In this document: piece by piece, positions 1-11,372 of the stretch
Numbering within the stretch: the stretch's first letter is position 1
How the letters are laid out: every line of letters begins with the position of its first letter
Origin: Buddleja alternifolia
Taxonomy: Eukaryota > Streptophyta > Magnoliopsida > Lamiales > Scrophulariaceae
Length of the DNA stretch: 64,000 bases
NCBI GenBank assembly: GCA_019426215.1
Contig: CM033404.1
Coordinates: 2,542,001-2,606,000 of the forward strand
Direction of reading: 5' to 3'
Made by a program: the position numbers and the translations under genes
The notes under the pieces: generated by a model
Databases searched by the model: none
Seen by the model: the letters and a program-made list of their open reading frames with translations, nothing else
Told to the model about the DNA's origin: nothing

Positions 1-115
1 ATTGATGTTTCGGGGGATCGGAATTAGATTTGTTGTAAATTCTATTTCCGTGGCTCTCATTTTATGGAATCCAAACACACACTTATGTGTTTTTTGATTT
101 ATGGAATTTGTGCAG

Positions 116-2125
116 ATTTTGGGTGGTTTGCTGAATCCAAGTGGTGGTGTTTTGCACGTGAAGAAGCCGAGGAGTTTCGTGTTTCAGAATCCTGATCATC
201 AGGTTGGTTTATCTTTAGAGCTTAAAATTATGGTTTGTGCAATTCTCTATGCATTGATTTGATAAACTATGTTGGCAACTATACCGTCGGATTTCTCACA
301 GTTCCTTGCTGTATCGCATATGAACATTTTATGTTTGTAATTTCTATTGGTGAATCTACTTGACAAGGATAAGCTAACAGTTAGTTTTTGGACTTTTTAA
401 GTCCACAAGTATGATATGTTGTTAGCTGTTAGCATTGAATCTACCTAGCTTTGACTCGGTGAAGCTATCATAACATTACTAGGATCGTTCATAGTATCCC
501 CATGAATGCATTCCATGCCTCTTGGGACTCGGGATAGATTCATCTACTAGTAACAGGTGTTAGATGTTATAAAACTTCACTGTCAAGTACATTTTTCATC
601 TATGGTATGTTCATGGATTTTCAGATGGGTAGAAGTTGGGAAACAGGTAATCATTAGGAGGCTAAATTAGCTAATACAAATTGAGATTTGTCAAAAAGTT
701 TCTTTGGGTGATGGTCTAGCATGATCCTTTAAGATCCATTCGGTTTCACCTACATAAAATGAATTGGTGAGAAGAATATCCGAGGGAAAACGTAATAAAT
801 TACAAAAATGAGAGAATGGTTTCAAAAATATTTTCTAAACGAGAAACTTTTCTCTTACGTGCATTGAGAAAGATTGCCATCCCTATCTGTAGTAGATGAG
901 AGAGAATAAATGGAGGAAACACAGGTCAGGGTGAGATGCGTTTTTCTTTATTATTTCAATTGTATTCTTTCTGGTAAGTGTGTCAATGCTGGGGATTCTT
1001 ACTGTAATGAAATTGGAGTAAAACTCAGTTACGTGGTATGATCAAAAAACTTTGGTAGGCTTGCCTCCTTCCATTATATTAATTATTATTAGGAACCATA
1101 TTCTAAATCTCATATATAGGAAGAAAATTGTTTTCCAGGATAAGCAATTTGGTGACATGACCTCTTAATTTGCAGGTAGTTATGCCCACTGTGGAAGCAG
1201 ATGTGGCGTTCGGCCTTGGCAAATTCAATATATCCAATGATGAAATTACATCTAGAGTGGCTAAAGCTTTGGATGCCGTAGGCATGTATGAATATTTGCA
1301 AGTATGTCGAGAAAACCTATATATTCTGTTATGAACTAGATGTTACATCATGCTTAACCCGCAGTTTCACTCCTTTAGAGACCAGTTCAAACCCTTAGTG
1401 GTGGCCAGAAACAACGGGTCGCCATAGCCGGGGCTCTGGCAGAAGCATGCAAAGTATTGTTACTAGATGAACTCACTTCATTCTTGGACGAAAAGGATCA
1501 GGTACGGATAATTTAATATCATTTGACTGCTGTTGGAGTTCTATAGAGTATAGATGGATGGATTTAGAAAGGATTTCTTATGAGTTCTTTCTATCTGAAA
1601 CAAAAAATCTGTCCTTTATTTGGTATATTACATGGACACCACACGTGTGAGACTCTCTAATTACGAAAAAAAACTGGATGTTTTGAAAATTACCATATCA
1701 GTAAAAACATATTGCAATTTCACCCCATGTCTGTAAAAAGTGAATTACGGGTTCACCCCTATTTTTCAAGTTGTCGAGATGTGACATGAGTTGTTTCTGT
1801 AATTTGCAAAATTTCAAAGGCTCGTGGTAATTACCTAATAAGCAAGTGTTTGCATATAGTTATTCCTTTCTTCGTTTCTTTCTTTGAAGAAAGATGTTTT
1901 GGTGCTTTGTGATAGGTGGGGGTTATAAGAGCAGTTAAAAACTCTCTGGCTAGTTCTATAGGAACAACGGCATTATGGGTTACTCATCGTTTGGAAGAGC
2001 TTGAGTATGCAGATGGTGCTGTGTATATGGAAGATGGCAAGATTGTTTTACAAGGAGATGCTTCAACCATAATGAATTTTGTTGATGCTAGACAATCCTC
2101 TTACATTAAGAAAATTAATTCTTGA
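116..2125 (+). CDS. ABCI10: Plastid-type ABC ATPase, ABCI10-like, 3' four exons (5' end outside window)
   Basis: Four exons join in phase 0: 116-202, 1176-1301, 1379-1501 and 1916-2125, all with GT-AG borders; the stop is at 2123-2125. Visible motifs are the Q-loop region [20 protein letters not shown], the ABC signature TLSGGQKQR (about 1391-1417), Walker B KVLLLDEL with Leu where Pro is usual, and the H-loop WVTHR. The order and spacing are those of a nucleotide-binding subunit, and the end (SSYIKKINS) looks like the ABCI10 family C-terminus. Walker A must lie upstream of the window. Family knowledge: ABCI10 is a soluble plastid ATPase that works with ABCI11 and membrane subunit ABCI12 in a prokaryote-type ECF-like module linked to chloroplast metal homeostasis. 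No frameshift or internal stop is seen, so the gene looks functional. The subfamily assignment rests on remembered motifs. Confidence 0.85.
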
Positions 2126-3028
2126 ATAATAATAATGTGCATGTATTTCTCAATCTCAATCGGAACCCTCGGATACTACGGTCAGTCTCGATGGGAATGG
2201 TTCACGTTCGTGAAAGTGATGATTACGGGGATATGGTTAATGTATCTTTAATTGCCTCAGGATTCAGAGTTCCAACATAATTGCAATTATTTATGTAATA
2301 AAATTTGCTCAGAGTATAGGAATAGTTAGTGAATATGCCGAAACTATAACTCCTTTAAACTCCCTTTCAAGTCCTAAGATTTCCCAAGAATCCCTTGTTA
2401 ACATGGGCATTGAGACAAAAGATGTGTTTAATTCATGCCAGCCACATAGGTAATATCCAAGTGTATTTGTGAATCATTGAATATGTACATGATGATGTCA
2501 TAAAGTGAAATAATGACAACATCATGTATGATCCAACGGTATAAAATTTATAAAGTGAAATAATAACATCATGTATGATCCAACAATATAAAATTTAGTT
2601 GGGTACGTTTGGGTAGCATGGAATGAGCAAGAAAGATAGACACAAGGGAATAGATATCAAAGATTAAGTTTGAACTCTGTTAAAAAAAAAAAAAAAAAGA
2701 TTTAAGTTCGAACTAATCAATTTACCAAAAATAAAAAATATAAAGACATGAGCAAATCACCGCTTAATATTAGACCATAGCATTCTAATTTCTAAAACAA
2801 CACACTAAATTTGAAAGACGTTGCAGCATTTTTCAGTGTAGATAAATATCACCTATAATTAATTATACAGGTCACTCAAAAAACTATATGTGTAATTGGA
2901 TTTTTCCTGGGTCCAGAAATGGCTAATACCACTACAAATTTCATAAAACATTAAAAATGAAATGAAAGAATTGGGTTCTCAATAACTCAAAAGGGTAAAA
3001 GAACAAGGCAGAATATGATCTCTTTCCA
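2126..3028. other. Intergenic spacer between convergent genes
   Basis: This 0.9 kb separates the ABCI10-like stop from the TLDc stop and must hold both 3' UTRs and poly(A) regions. It contains a 50-bp tandem duplication at about 2500-2597 and an A-run at about 2682-2698. No other coding signal was seen. Confidence 0.6.
2500..2597. repeat. 50-bp tandem duplication (two copies)
   Basis: The block beginning TAAAGTGAAATAATGACA is repeated 50 bp later with a few changes; both copies contain ATCATGTATGATCCAAC. It lies in the 3' flank of the ABCI10-like gene. Confidence 0.75.
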
Positions 3029-6000
3029 TCAGTGAAGGTATTGAGAAACATGTGTAAAACCCCAAAGCTGCCAACAGAAGGAAAAAGAACAATAAGAACC
3101 AACACAGAAGTAAAAATACAAAGAAACATTAAAGAAAAGGCATTGTTCCAAATATTCAATCAGAAATCTAAGGGCACAAGAAACCCTTGTTTTTCAGGAG
3201 ATTATGTGACGTATTTCGAGGGTTTATTTTTTCTCATTAAGTGATTTCTGGAATATTCTTCACCGGGGAATCAACAGTTCAAGAAATTTACAAGTGAACC
3301 AACATCATTTGTGCCCTCACTAATTGGTAGGCTGCACCGCATCTGGCCACACATGCTGAATCGGCATCACTTTCGTCGGGAAAGACAAGACGCACAGCAC
3401 AAGGGGGTCGGCATAGGACACCCACAAGGTAGCACCAAGATGCAAACTCGAGTAAAATATCATCAACATATGCTTATATCAAATGCCATAATGCTAATCG
3501 ATTTTCTTAAATATAAGTTCCAAATCCGTGCAAAACTGTTTACACAAATTTTTAACCAATCATGAAGTTGATTATATTGTTCTGTATCATTGAATTGTAA
3601 AAGCGTATATCATTTTCACATTACAGCTGTATGGAATTTGACGTTTTTCCAGGATGAGATATATTAAGTAAACAAATCACAGATGAAAGAATTCATTACC
3701 TCAACATTCTTTACTTGAAACTCCTGATCATGAGCTAAACACATATTGCCAAATGTTTCACAAGGTCCACTAGTTCCGGATAATCTATTACAAAAATTCA
3801 AGGACGAGGTCAGAAGATCTACATTTTTTCCATACAACATTAGAATAATAGATAATTTGTTATAGAGAGAACTTACAGATCTTCATTCAAGCATAAAGCA
3901 AAGTTTGACCCTCCTCCAAGGGCAAGCAAGTCATTCAAGCACAAATAGAAGTATCTGTTGGCACCTATTCAAGTGATAATAAAATATTAGCTGACTTTTG
4001 AATATCCGCACTAAAGTTAATAATCAATTCTATACCAAAAATTTCATTAGATTCCAATTCGATATTGGCTTTAGCCCATCAGCAGCCCATGTTCAAATTA
4101 TTTTTCAGTATCTCTGTTTCTTCTTCCACCTTTTAGTCCAAGGTCGTTATAACTAAGTGGAAATAGCATGATTATACTAATTTCTATCATATGAAATTCC
4201 TTCTCAAAGACGTCTAGGCAATATCTAAAAAAATCAGCACATGTTTGATATAGTTATCGTACCAGTTGGTCTAAATAGCCTTGGTTCACCATATATGGTT
4301 GTGAAAATAAAACTTTGATTTGTTCCCTGTAAGATAGGAGGCAAAGGAGTTCGTTAACGAACTAATAATAATTCAAAATAAATGAGAAAATAAGGACGAG
4401 CTTAAATATTACACAATAAATATCATTTCGAGGAGATAGAAGCGTATTACATACTTGATATTTCCTTTTTGCAGTAGGCTTAAGGGGGCAATCAAGCAAT
4501 CCACCAAATACAGCGCCTTGCTTATCACCAGTAATCTGCATGCAAAAGAGGGCTCAATTTGTCAGGAACAAATCAAGCGAGAGAAGACTATCGAAAGTGA
4601 AATCACACATAAAAGACAGAATTTACTTGGTTCAACTAATAATGCTTACGCCCAAGGCGCACTAGAGATTCTTTTTGATTTCATAGTTACAGATTCCAAG
4701 TGAAATGCCTAATCTATTATAACTGGAGTCTAGAACTACAACAACGATGTAAAATGACCTAGAATAGTCAAAATCATTTTCACAGTGCTGTACTTCCTTT
4801 TAATCACACTCCACAATCACATTACAGTTTCAACCGAGAAAAGGGTAAAACATGCGACTTGGAAGAGCTTGTTGAAATTGTAATATAAAAAGTCTACATA
4901 CCAATAGACAAGGACCAGAAAGATCTGCACTCTTTCGGATGAGCGTACGAAGTGATATACCATGTCTTACCGTACTGCCCTTCATTCAATAAGAGAACAT
5001 ACATCAAGACCTAACTGTGGAATCACATAATTAAATGCATTCTGAAGCAACATTTTTCACAAGTTTTACCTGTACAACAAGACCCATTGGCAACCCTTCA
5101 CTATATTAGGAAGAGAAGCTTCCAAGAACTGATATAAATCTCGAGAAATGAAAAGGGATTCATCCATAAGGCTCGGCATTGCCTTCTCCTCAAAGTCATC
5201 CATAAGGCTCGGCATTGACTTCTTCTCAAAGGTATTTGGAGTAGCAGAGTCTTCAAATACATCAGAGCCACTACTAGTGCTTGTTCCCGAGCCAGGTTCT
5301 TCATTTTCTAAGTGGCTATTGGATAGTTGATGATTTTTACCATTTTCTTCATGAGATTTTATATTCTCTTTAGTTTCATACTCGTTATTGCCTTCTGTGT
5401 ATGTGTCCAAGGGTTTATCTTTCAATGAAAAACTTTTGCTTCTCCATTTGAACGAATGTGAGTCAAGAGGTTTGACCTCGTTATTGGCATTTGGTCTGAA
5501 CCAATCAAAATTAGGTGAGGGGAGAATAAAGGCCAGTTTAGAAGATAGCGACTTCCCATCCTTAGCTTGTGGACTGGCCTACACAAGTTGAACCCTAATG
5601 TTATAAAGATAGTCTGTAACAGTGTGAAACATTAATGAGACCTATCAGCAGACGGTATCACAAATTCACAGATGTTCAGAAATCGGAAGAAGTTCTTTTA
5701 ACTCAGGTCTCAGCTATTATCAAGCAAGCATACTACATATATCCATATAACATTAAATATATATATATATATATATGCATGCGTGTATGTGTGTATGTAC
5801 GCGTATATAAAAAACATTCCACGATCATTTAAACAAAAATATACTCACTGTTGCCTAGTACTTTTATGTTTCAAAGGGGATAGAGACGGCAATATTTTTC
5901 CTGAATCTTCCTATACATGTGATTAGTCATACTAACAAATAATATTTGATGACCTTGGAGATCTCTTTTTATTCTTTACAAAAATTTAAAGCACAGTTCC

Positions 6001-7248
6001 TAGATGCCCTCTTTCCTGTTGTAAGTAAAGAGTAAAGAGATGAGATATGGCTTGTTTGCAAAATGAAAAACTACAAAGAGAAAGGAGAGGTTAATGGTTT
6101 TGTATCTCCAAAGGAGTATAAATTAACTCAAAGAAAAATTCATCAACTACAGAACCACATTTTCCTCACAAGTAACTGTTAGAAAGAATGAACATTTCCA
6201 AAGATATTCACATGTTGATTCACCAAGCATACATACGGCGACACTCTTTCCCGTGAGATATTTCATGGTACACAATTCGGTACTAAACAAGTCGGTTTAA
6301 GAATCGTTTGATATGTATTTGATGATATGATAAAATGTGGCTCGTTAGCATCTAATGAGCCCTTACCTATACAATTGTTTGAGACAGTTGGGCCAAAACA
6401 AATTCCTCCTTAGATGTTTAAATTTCATCTCGTAATTTCTTTAAATCACTTTCTTTCTTAACAATAAAACAAACAGTCAATTCGTCAGTAAACAGTTCAG
6501 TATCAGAAATCCTTTTAACCTCGAAAAGGATTAACCACAAAAAAGACGAACATTACTCAAAAAGTGGCAAATTTGATAAGTTCTTCCCAATTATAACAAA
6601 GTTTATTTTTGCTTTTCTTTCTGCTTTTGACTCTCATGATCTATCTGATATTCGTAAACTTTCAAAAATTCCAGCTGGTTTCATTTTATCAATTTTTTTA
6701 ATCTCTCTATTTTGTGATGTGTCAAAGTCCTAGACCCAAATTTAGCAGAAGGCCCATGATTAAAATGCTTGTTCTGTTTCTCCTCCTCTCCCGTGGAGGT
6801 AGTCAATTGTCGAACCTCGTAAATTACTGTTTCGTTTAGATCTTTTATACTACTATTTTCGTGTTTGCTCTAATATATTCAGATCAGATCGACATGAACA
6901 TAAAATGTTGCATCATACACTACAAAATTACAGCATCACCCTATACGCAAAAGCCATCCTCAAAAGCACAATCACATTCCATTCAAAAAACCCAGATCAA
7001 ATCTACATTCATATATCAATTAACAAACATTATTTAACCGGATCACCTTGTTCATAAACAAAGCTAAAAAAAAACTAACAGTTTAAAGCAACAAAATGCA
7101 TGCACATATATATATATATATATATATAGATATATATATATATATAGAAGGGTACCACAGATTCTTGATCTAGCGGTTGATGAGAAGACGGTGAATCAGA
7201 AAAGAATCTGGAAAGCTTGTCGGAAACTCTGTCTTTAATAGCATGCAT
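3029..7248 (-). CDS. TLDc-domain protein, complete eight-exon gene
   Basis: Minus-strand exons are 7248-7156 (ATG at 7248), 5578-5070, 4974-4902, 4535-4455, 4326-4263, 3964-3877, 3784-3700 and 3067-3029 (TGA). All have GT-AG borders and phases that agree, giving 1,032 nt or 343 residues. The N-terminus MHAIKDRVSDKLSRFF is basic and amphipathic. A Ser/Glu-rich, probably disordered region follows. The TLDc domain then starts near LPNIVKGCQWVLLYS and runs through RHGISLRTLIRKS, ITGDKQGAVFGGLLDCPLK, TTIYGEPRLFRPTG, LALGGGSNFALCLNEDLL and the terminal LWGFTHVSQYLH. TLDc proteins (OXR1/NCOA7-like) are linked to oxidative-stress resistance, and in animals and yeast to V-ATPase binding; the plant role is less clear. 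The first intron is 1.6 kb and holds AT microsatellites. The exact donor of exon 1 could be 3 nt different. No lesion is seen. Confidence 0.9.
5159..5228 (-). repeat. 36-bp in-frame tandem duplication within TLDc exon 2
   Basis: The 36-bp unit CATCCATAAGGCTCGGCATT... occurs at 5161 and again at 5197. It encodes a duplicated 12-residue acidic unit (MPSLMDDFEEKA then MPSLMDES) just before the TLDc domain. The reading frame is kept. Confidence 0.85.
5757..5777. repeat. AT microsatellite in TLDc intron 1
   Basis: An (AT)n run of about 10 repeats is followed by GT-rich sequence. It lies within the first intron of the TLDc gene. Confidence 0.8.
7107..7146. repeat. AT microsatellite just inside the first intron of TLDc
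   Basis: An (AT)n tract interrupted once lies about 10 bp downstream of the exon-1 donor on the minus strand. Confidence 0.8.
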
Positions 7249-7548
7249 GTTTTTGCTCTGATTTTGTTGATTTGTTTTCTGGTTTTCAAAATGAGAAATG
7301 TATATGATGTTTTTCGAAAAACCCAGATTTAGATTTTGGTGAAAAATGGAGGTATGAATTCGTGTAAAAGGATTGGTGGTGGAGATGAAAGAAATGAATG
7401 TACAGATGGAAAGCGCAGCACCGACTGTTTCTATTTGTTGTCAATTGTCATTAAAACCCAAAATTAGGGGGGGGGGGGGGTGCAGAATTTGGTACTATTA
7501 TTTTTTATTAGAAAAAGATCATCATTTAAAGGTGTGTGCTCTTTTATA

Positions 7549-7583
<35 letters not shown>

Positions 7584-7620
7584 TAGACGCGTATGTTGAA
7601 TAAATGATTCTTAAAATGTT
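7249..7620 (-). promoter_or_regulatory. 5' flank / UTR of the TLDc gene
   Basis: This is the region immediately upstream of the TLDc start codon. It contains a run of 14 G on the plus strand (7467-7480, C on the sense strand) and an (AT)n microsatellite at 7548-7580, which could serve as or mask a TATA element. No precise start site can be called. Confidence 0.4.
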
Positions 7621-10600
7621 ATGAGCTTTCAAGATTCTCTATATGATGTAGCTCGAATTTTACTGGATCAACCCGAATCAAGTTTACGACCCAAGTGGGT
7701 CGAACCAAATCTCAAATAATGTATCTAATTATAGATTAGACGTGATATAGTCAAGTTGTTTACGTATCTAATTAAATAAGATCAAATCTAAACGTAATTT
7801 AAATTGAATATTTGAGACTATTTTAGGTAGTTCATACAGATGAAGTAAATACAAGGTAAATTATGAGGTAAATACGAGATAATTTATGATGGTAGTGTAT
7901 TTATAAAATTCAAAATCACTATTCTTGATTTAAAACATTTGGGTTAACCGGATCATGCCATGTGTCCTATAATCAATGGTTTTGGTTGATCAAGTCACCG
8001 AATCGGGTCGTATCGATGACCCGACCTGAAAATCAAAAACGCTAATTCTTAGGTAATATTGTAATTACGATGACATTCAGGATAAAATTGACCATTGCCT
8101 CGTAAGAATGGGTTATAACTCATCATAATTTAATTACAATTATATATATGTATATATATTTTGTTATATAATATGTGCTAAACTTAAAGTAAACTTAAAG
8201 TAAAGTTAAAATAAATTTCACAACATAAATGGAAAATTTGTCTTGCAATTGTGACACTATAACCGTGTGATAATGACTCATATAGGATAGTTGAATCATG
8301 ATGCTGCAGACAAGGCAACTCATAAATAAGTCTATAAATTAATATAAAATAATGAGTTTTCATTACATAAAATTGAAGGTGTTTATCATGTGATGTATTT
8401 TGGAATTAATAATTCTTTTATTCCATTTTTTTATTTTAATAAAATTAATTCTACATTGAATTGGATGCAACAATTCAATATGAGAAAGACTGTATGTTAA
8501 TATGTTTTAAAATTTTAGGCCCAAATTAACCAGAAGATCCAAATAGTGGGGGGAAATCCGAGGCTAGGTTTAAATTTTGCACCTATTTCGTGAATAGTGA
8601 AATTCCCTCATATTCTCTAGATGTAGGCAATTATCAAACCACGTAAATTACTTCTTTTATACATTTAATTCCTGTTTGCTCTAAAAAATTGTATAATATG
8701 AAACATCAACTCAATGATTCAATTATGTAAAATGGACCGATTTTCAGGTCACATTTAAAAATAGATAATTGTGCAAAATGGACTTAAACCTTGCAATTGG
8801 ACTGGGCTGGGCTTGGCTGGGACAAGAAAATAATTAATATTGAATTGAATGACATACTTATCCACTGGTCCATGAACTAGAACATAGAATCCATCAACTT
8901 CAAATTGGGCCATTCAACTTGAAAAGTTGAATCGTAAAACACAATTCAAATCACCACCAACGGAGAATGACTTGGGTAGATGAGATTTTGATCGCTTAAA
9001 TAAGGGGTCTCGAATTTGAAATTTTGTAGGTAATTCTATAGAGTATTATTTAGCTAAAGCAACGGTTGGGAGTCGAGTTTGTTCTTGCCTCCCGCAGGAT
9101 GCTAACTCTTCTTCATTGTTTGAATATATTTTTGTGTCGTAATATATGCATCACTTTTACCCTAAAAACATGAATTTTAGCTTTTGTGTATGCAGAATAT
9201 TTCATCGAGAGACGTATCTATAGGTCGTAGCTGACAATACATGGATCATGGATGATTAATTTTGAGTGTTAGAGTATGAGTGTATTTTTAAATTGTGGCT
9301 TCAGAGGTGAAGCAAAGGTTCACATATTGTAAGAGTGGTTATCGGATCAATAATTGTCCCGTCCTTGAATGATTTGATGCTATTATGTGATAAAAATTAT
9401 ATTAATAATCGTCTTGCTATAAAAAAAAAAATGGTCGTCTCTAGCACATGGGTAGGTAACATGGTTAATAAACAAGTATATCTTATTCTCTAGTATGATC
9501 TTATTTGTCACATTTTCTATTTCTATTGAAGTAAAGTTGAATAAATTTTCATCTAATTCTTTTTATTTTTAGTTTTTATTTGTCTAAAGAAGGTGCACCA
9601 ATTATAATATAAATTGAAGTGATAAGAATGAATAACAAGGAGTACTTATAAGCAATACTAAAATTCGTTAAAGGCAAGTCCACATAAGTGTGTTGACAAT
9701 TGCACTAAAAGTTAACCCATAAAACAAGGAATTTGTGCTGTTTTATATATTGCAAATTGTGTGATAATTTAGTTTATGAAAGGTATTCAATACTTTTCTC
9801 GCAAAAGGAACCTCAATTATGAACCACATATAATTTAATTGGTCACTAATTATTGACAACAATAATATAAGCTGATTGTCACAATTATATTGACGGAAGT
9901 TTTTTTTTGACAGAATGAACTTTGGTCATTTAAATAAATATTATTGGATTTAGAATTATGTAAATGCGTAAATAGTTTTTGAAAGGCCCCAATAATTGTC
10001 CTGACAATACTTCGAGTGATTATCTTCAGGAAAAACAAATGGCTACAAATTATTGACAATACTACAATCGTCATTGAGATTGACATAACTAAATACTTGT
10101 ACTAGCAAGTGGCAAAAATATTAATATATATATATATATATCCCACATGAAGAATATCCATTAAGTTAGTTGTAAGACACCATTTTTCTTTTCACCTTTA
10201 ACACCTTGAAATATATAATTTTGCTAGGGCTGACCCTTGCGCCTTGTTTGGACCACAAATTAAAAACAAAAGCTTATAAAGAAACAAAAGAAGAAAATTG
10301 CCTTCAAGTCCCACTAATTAAATTTCAAACACGCCATATATTCCCACATTACTAATGAATATGGACTTTCGTTATTTTTGTGCCCCACTTTGGTGTTAAA
10401 GTCGATGTCTTAATTTGCCCTATTTCCACTTTTTGCATGATTTTTGATGTTAACATATGCAAACAACATGCTACGACGTCTACATCTTCTTCGTGTTCTC
10501 CACTTCTCCGTGTTCTCCACTTCTCCTTCTCCTTTTTCAATTTCAATCTTGTTTGTTTGAGTAAACACAAAATTAAAAACGTAAATGATTAAATGACACA

Positions 10601-11372
10601 GTAATTTATATGGGTCGACAATTGTCTACGTTCATCAGAGAATATAAGAGAATTTCGCTATTAATGAAAGAGTTACAAAATATAAAAAATGTCGAAAGTG
10701 CTAGCTAAACATCGTCCCTCATATTTTTTCCTATATATATGGCGGCCTTTTAATATGTGGAACATGACTTTCAATTTTGGATTTTTTGTTTAATTTGCGG
10801 TCAGGATTTTAAAATATATATAAAATTTGAGAGTCTAAATTTTATTCATTTTGTATCTTTGTTTACATGTTACATTTAATCTAGAGCATACACATATTAT
10901 GGATTTTGTTATTCTAAGTTTTAACAATTATATTAGTGGTGGCAGGTATGCCTCTTATTGATTAAAAGAAAAGAAAAGGAAAGAAAGGAATATAACACCT
11001 CAATTTACTAGCCATCAAATTTTCTACTTTATACATGCCTCACGATTATATATAAAGCTAAAAATTTTGGAATGACATTTACTTTCAACGAACTTTTAAT
11101 AGCAATTCAACAAGAAGTTTGAACTTGGAAAATCCATCAATATTGAACGATAAAAATCACTTTAGTAAATTTGTATTTTCTTTTCTCCTCATTTTCAATC
11201 TTTTTTTCCATTATCATGATTCTATTACATATACTCTTGAGTTCTTGACTTGTCACCCCAATTCCAATCTCTTTCTCATCTCACCCCCCACATTTTACAT
11301 TATAAAGGATAACTTGAAAATGACATAAAAGCCCTTCTCAAGAAACCATATCCACACAATTACCCTTCAACC
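7621..11372. other. Gene-free intergenic region
   Basis: This 3.7 kb of AT-rich sequence lies between the TLDc promoter and the 3' end of the first transporter gene. There is no ORF with family resemblance. Visible items are a diverged block at 8515-8660 that resembles 6720-6850, a small perfect palindrome (CGACCCAAGTGGGTCG, about 7688), an AT tract near 10122-10140 and a short duplicated CGTGTTCTCCACTTCTC at 10492-10528. The last few hundred bases should include the 3' UTR of the transporter. Confidence 0.5.
8515..8660. repeat. Diverged second copy of a block in TLDc intron 1
   Basis: Shared word order (GGCCCAAATTaaCCAGAAGatcc ... GTAGGCAATTaTCaAACC ... CGTAAATTACT) is seen here and, more diverged, at about 6725-6850. 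The two may be members of one dispersed element, but no termini were found. Confidence 0.35.

Noticed and set aside
5148..5591. Plus-strand frames opposite TLDc exon 2
   Set aside because: The minus strand has a phase-consistent exon with flanking splice sites; the plus frames share no motif.
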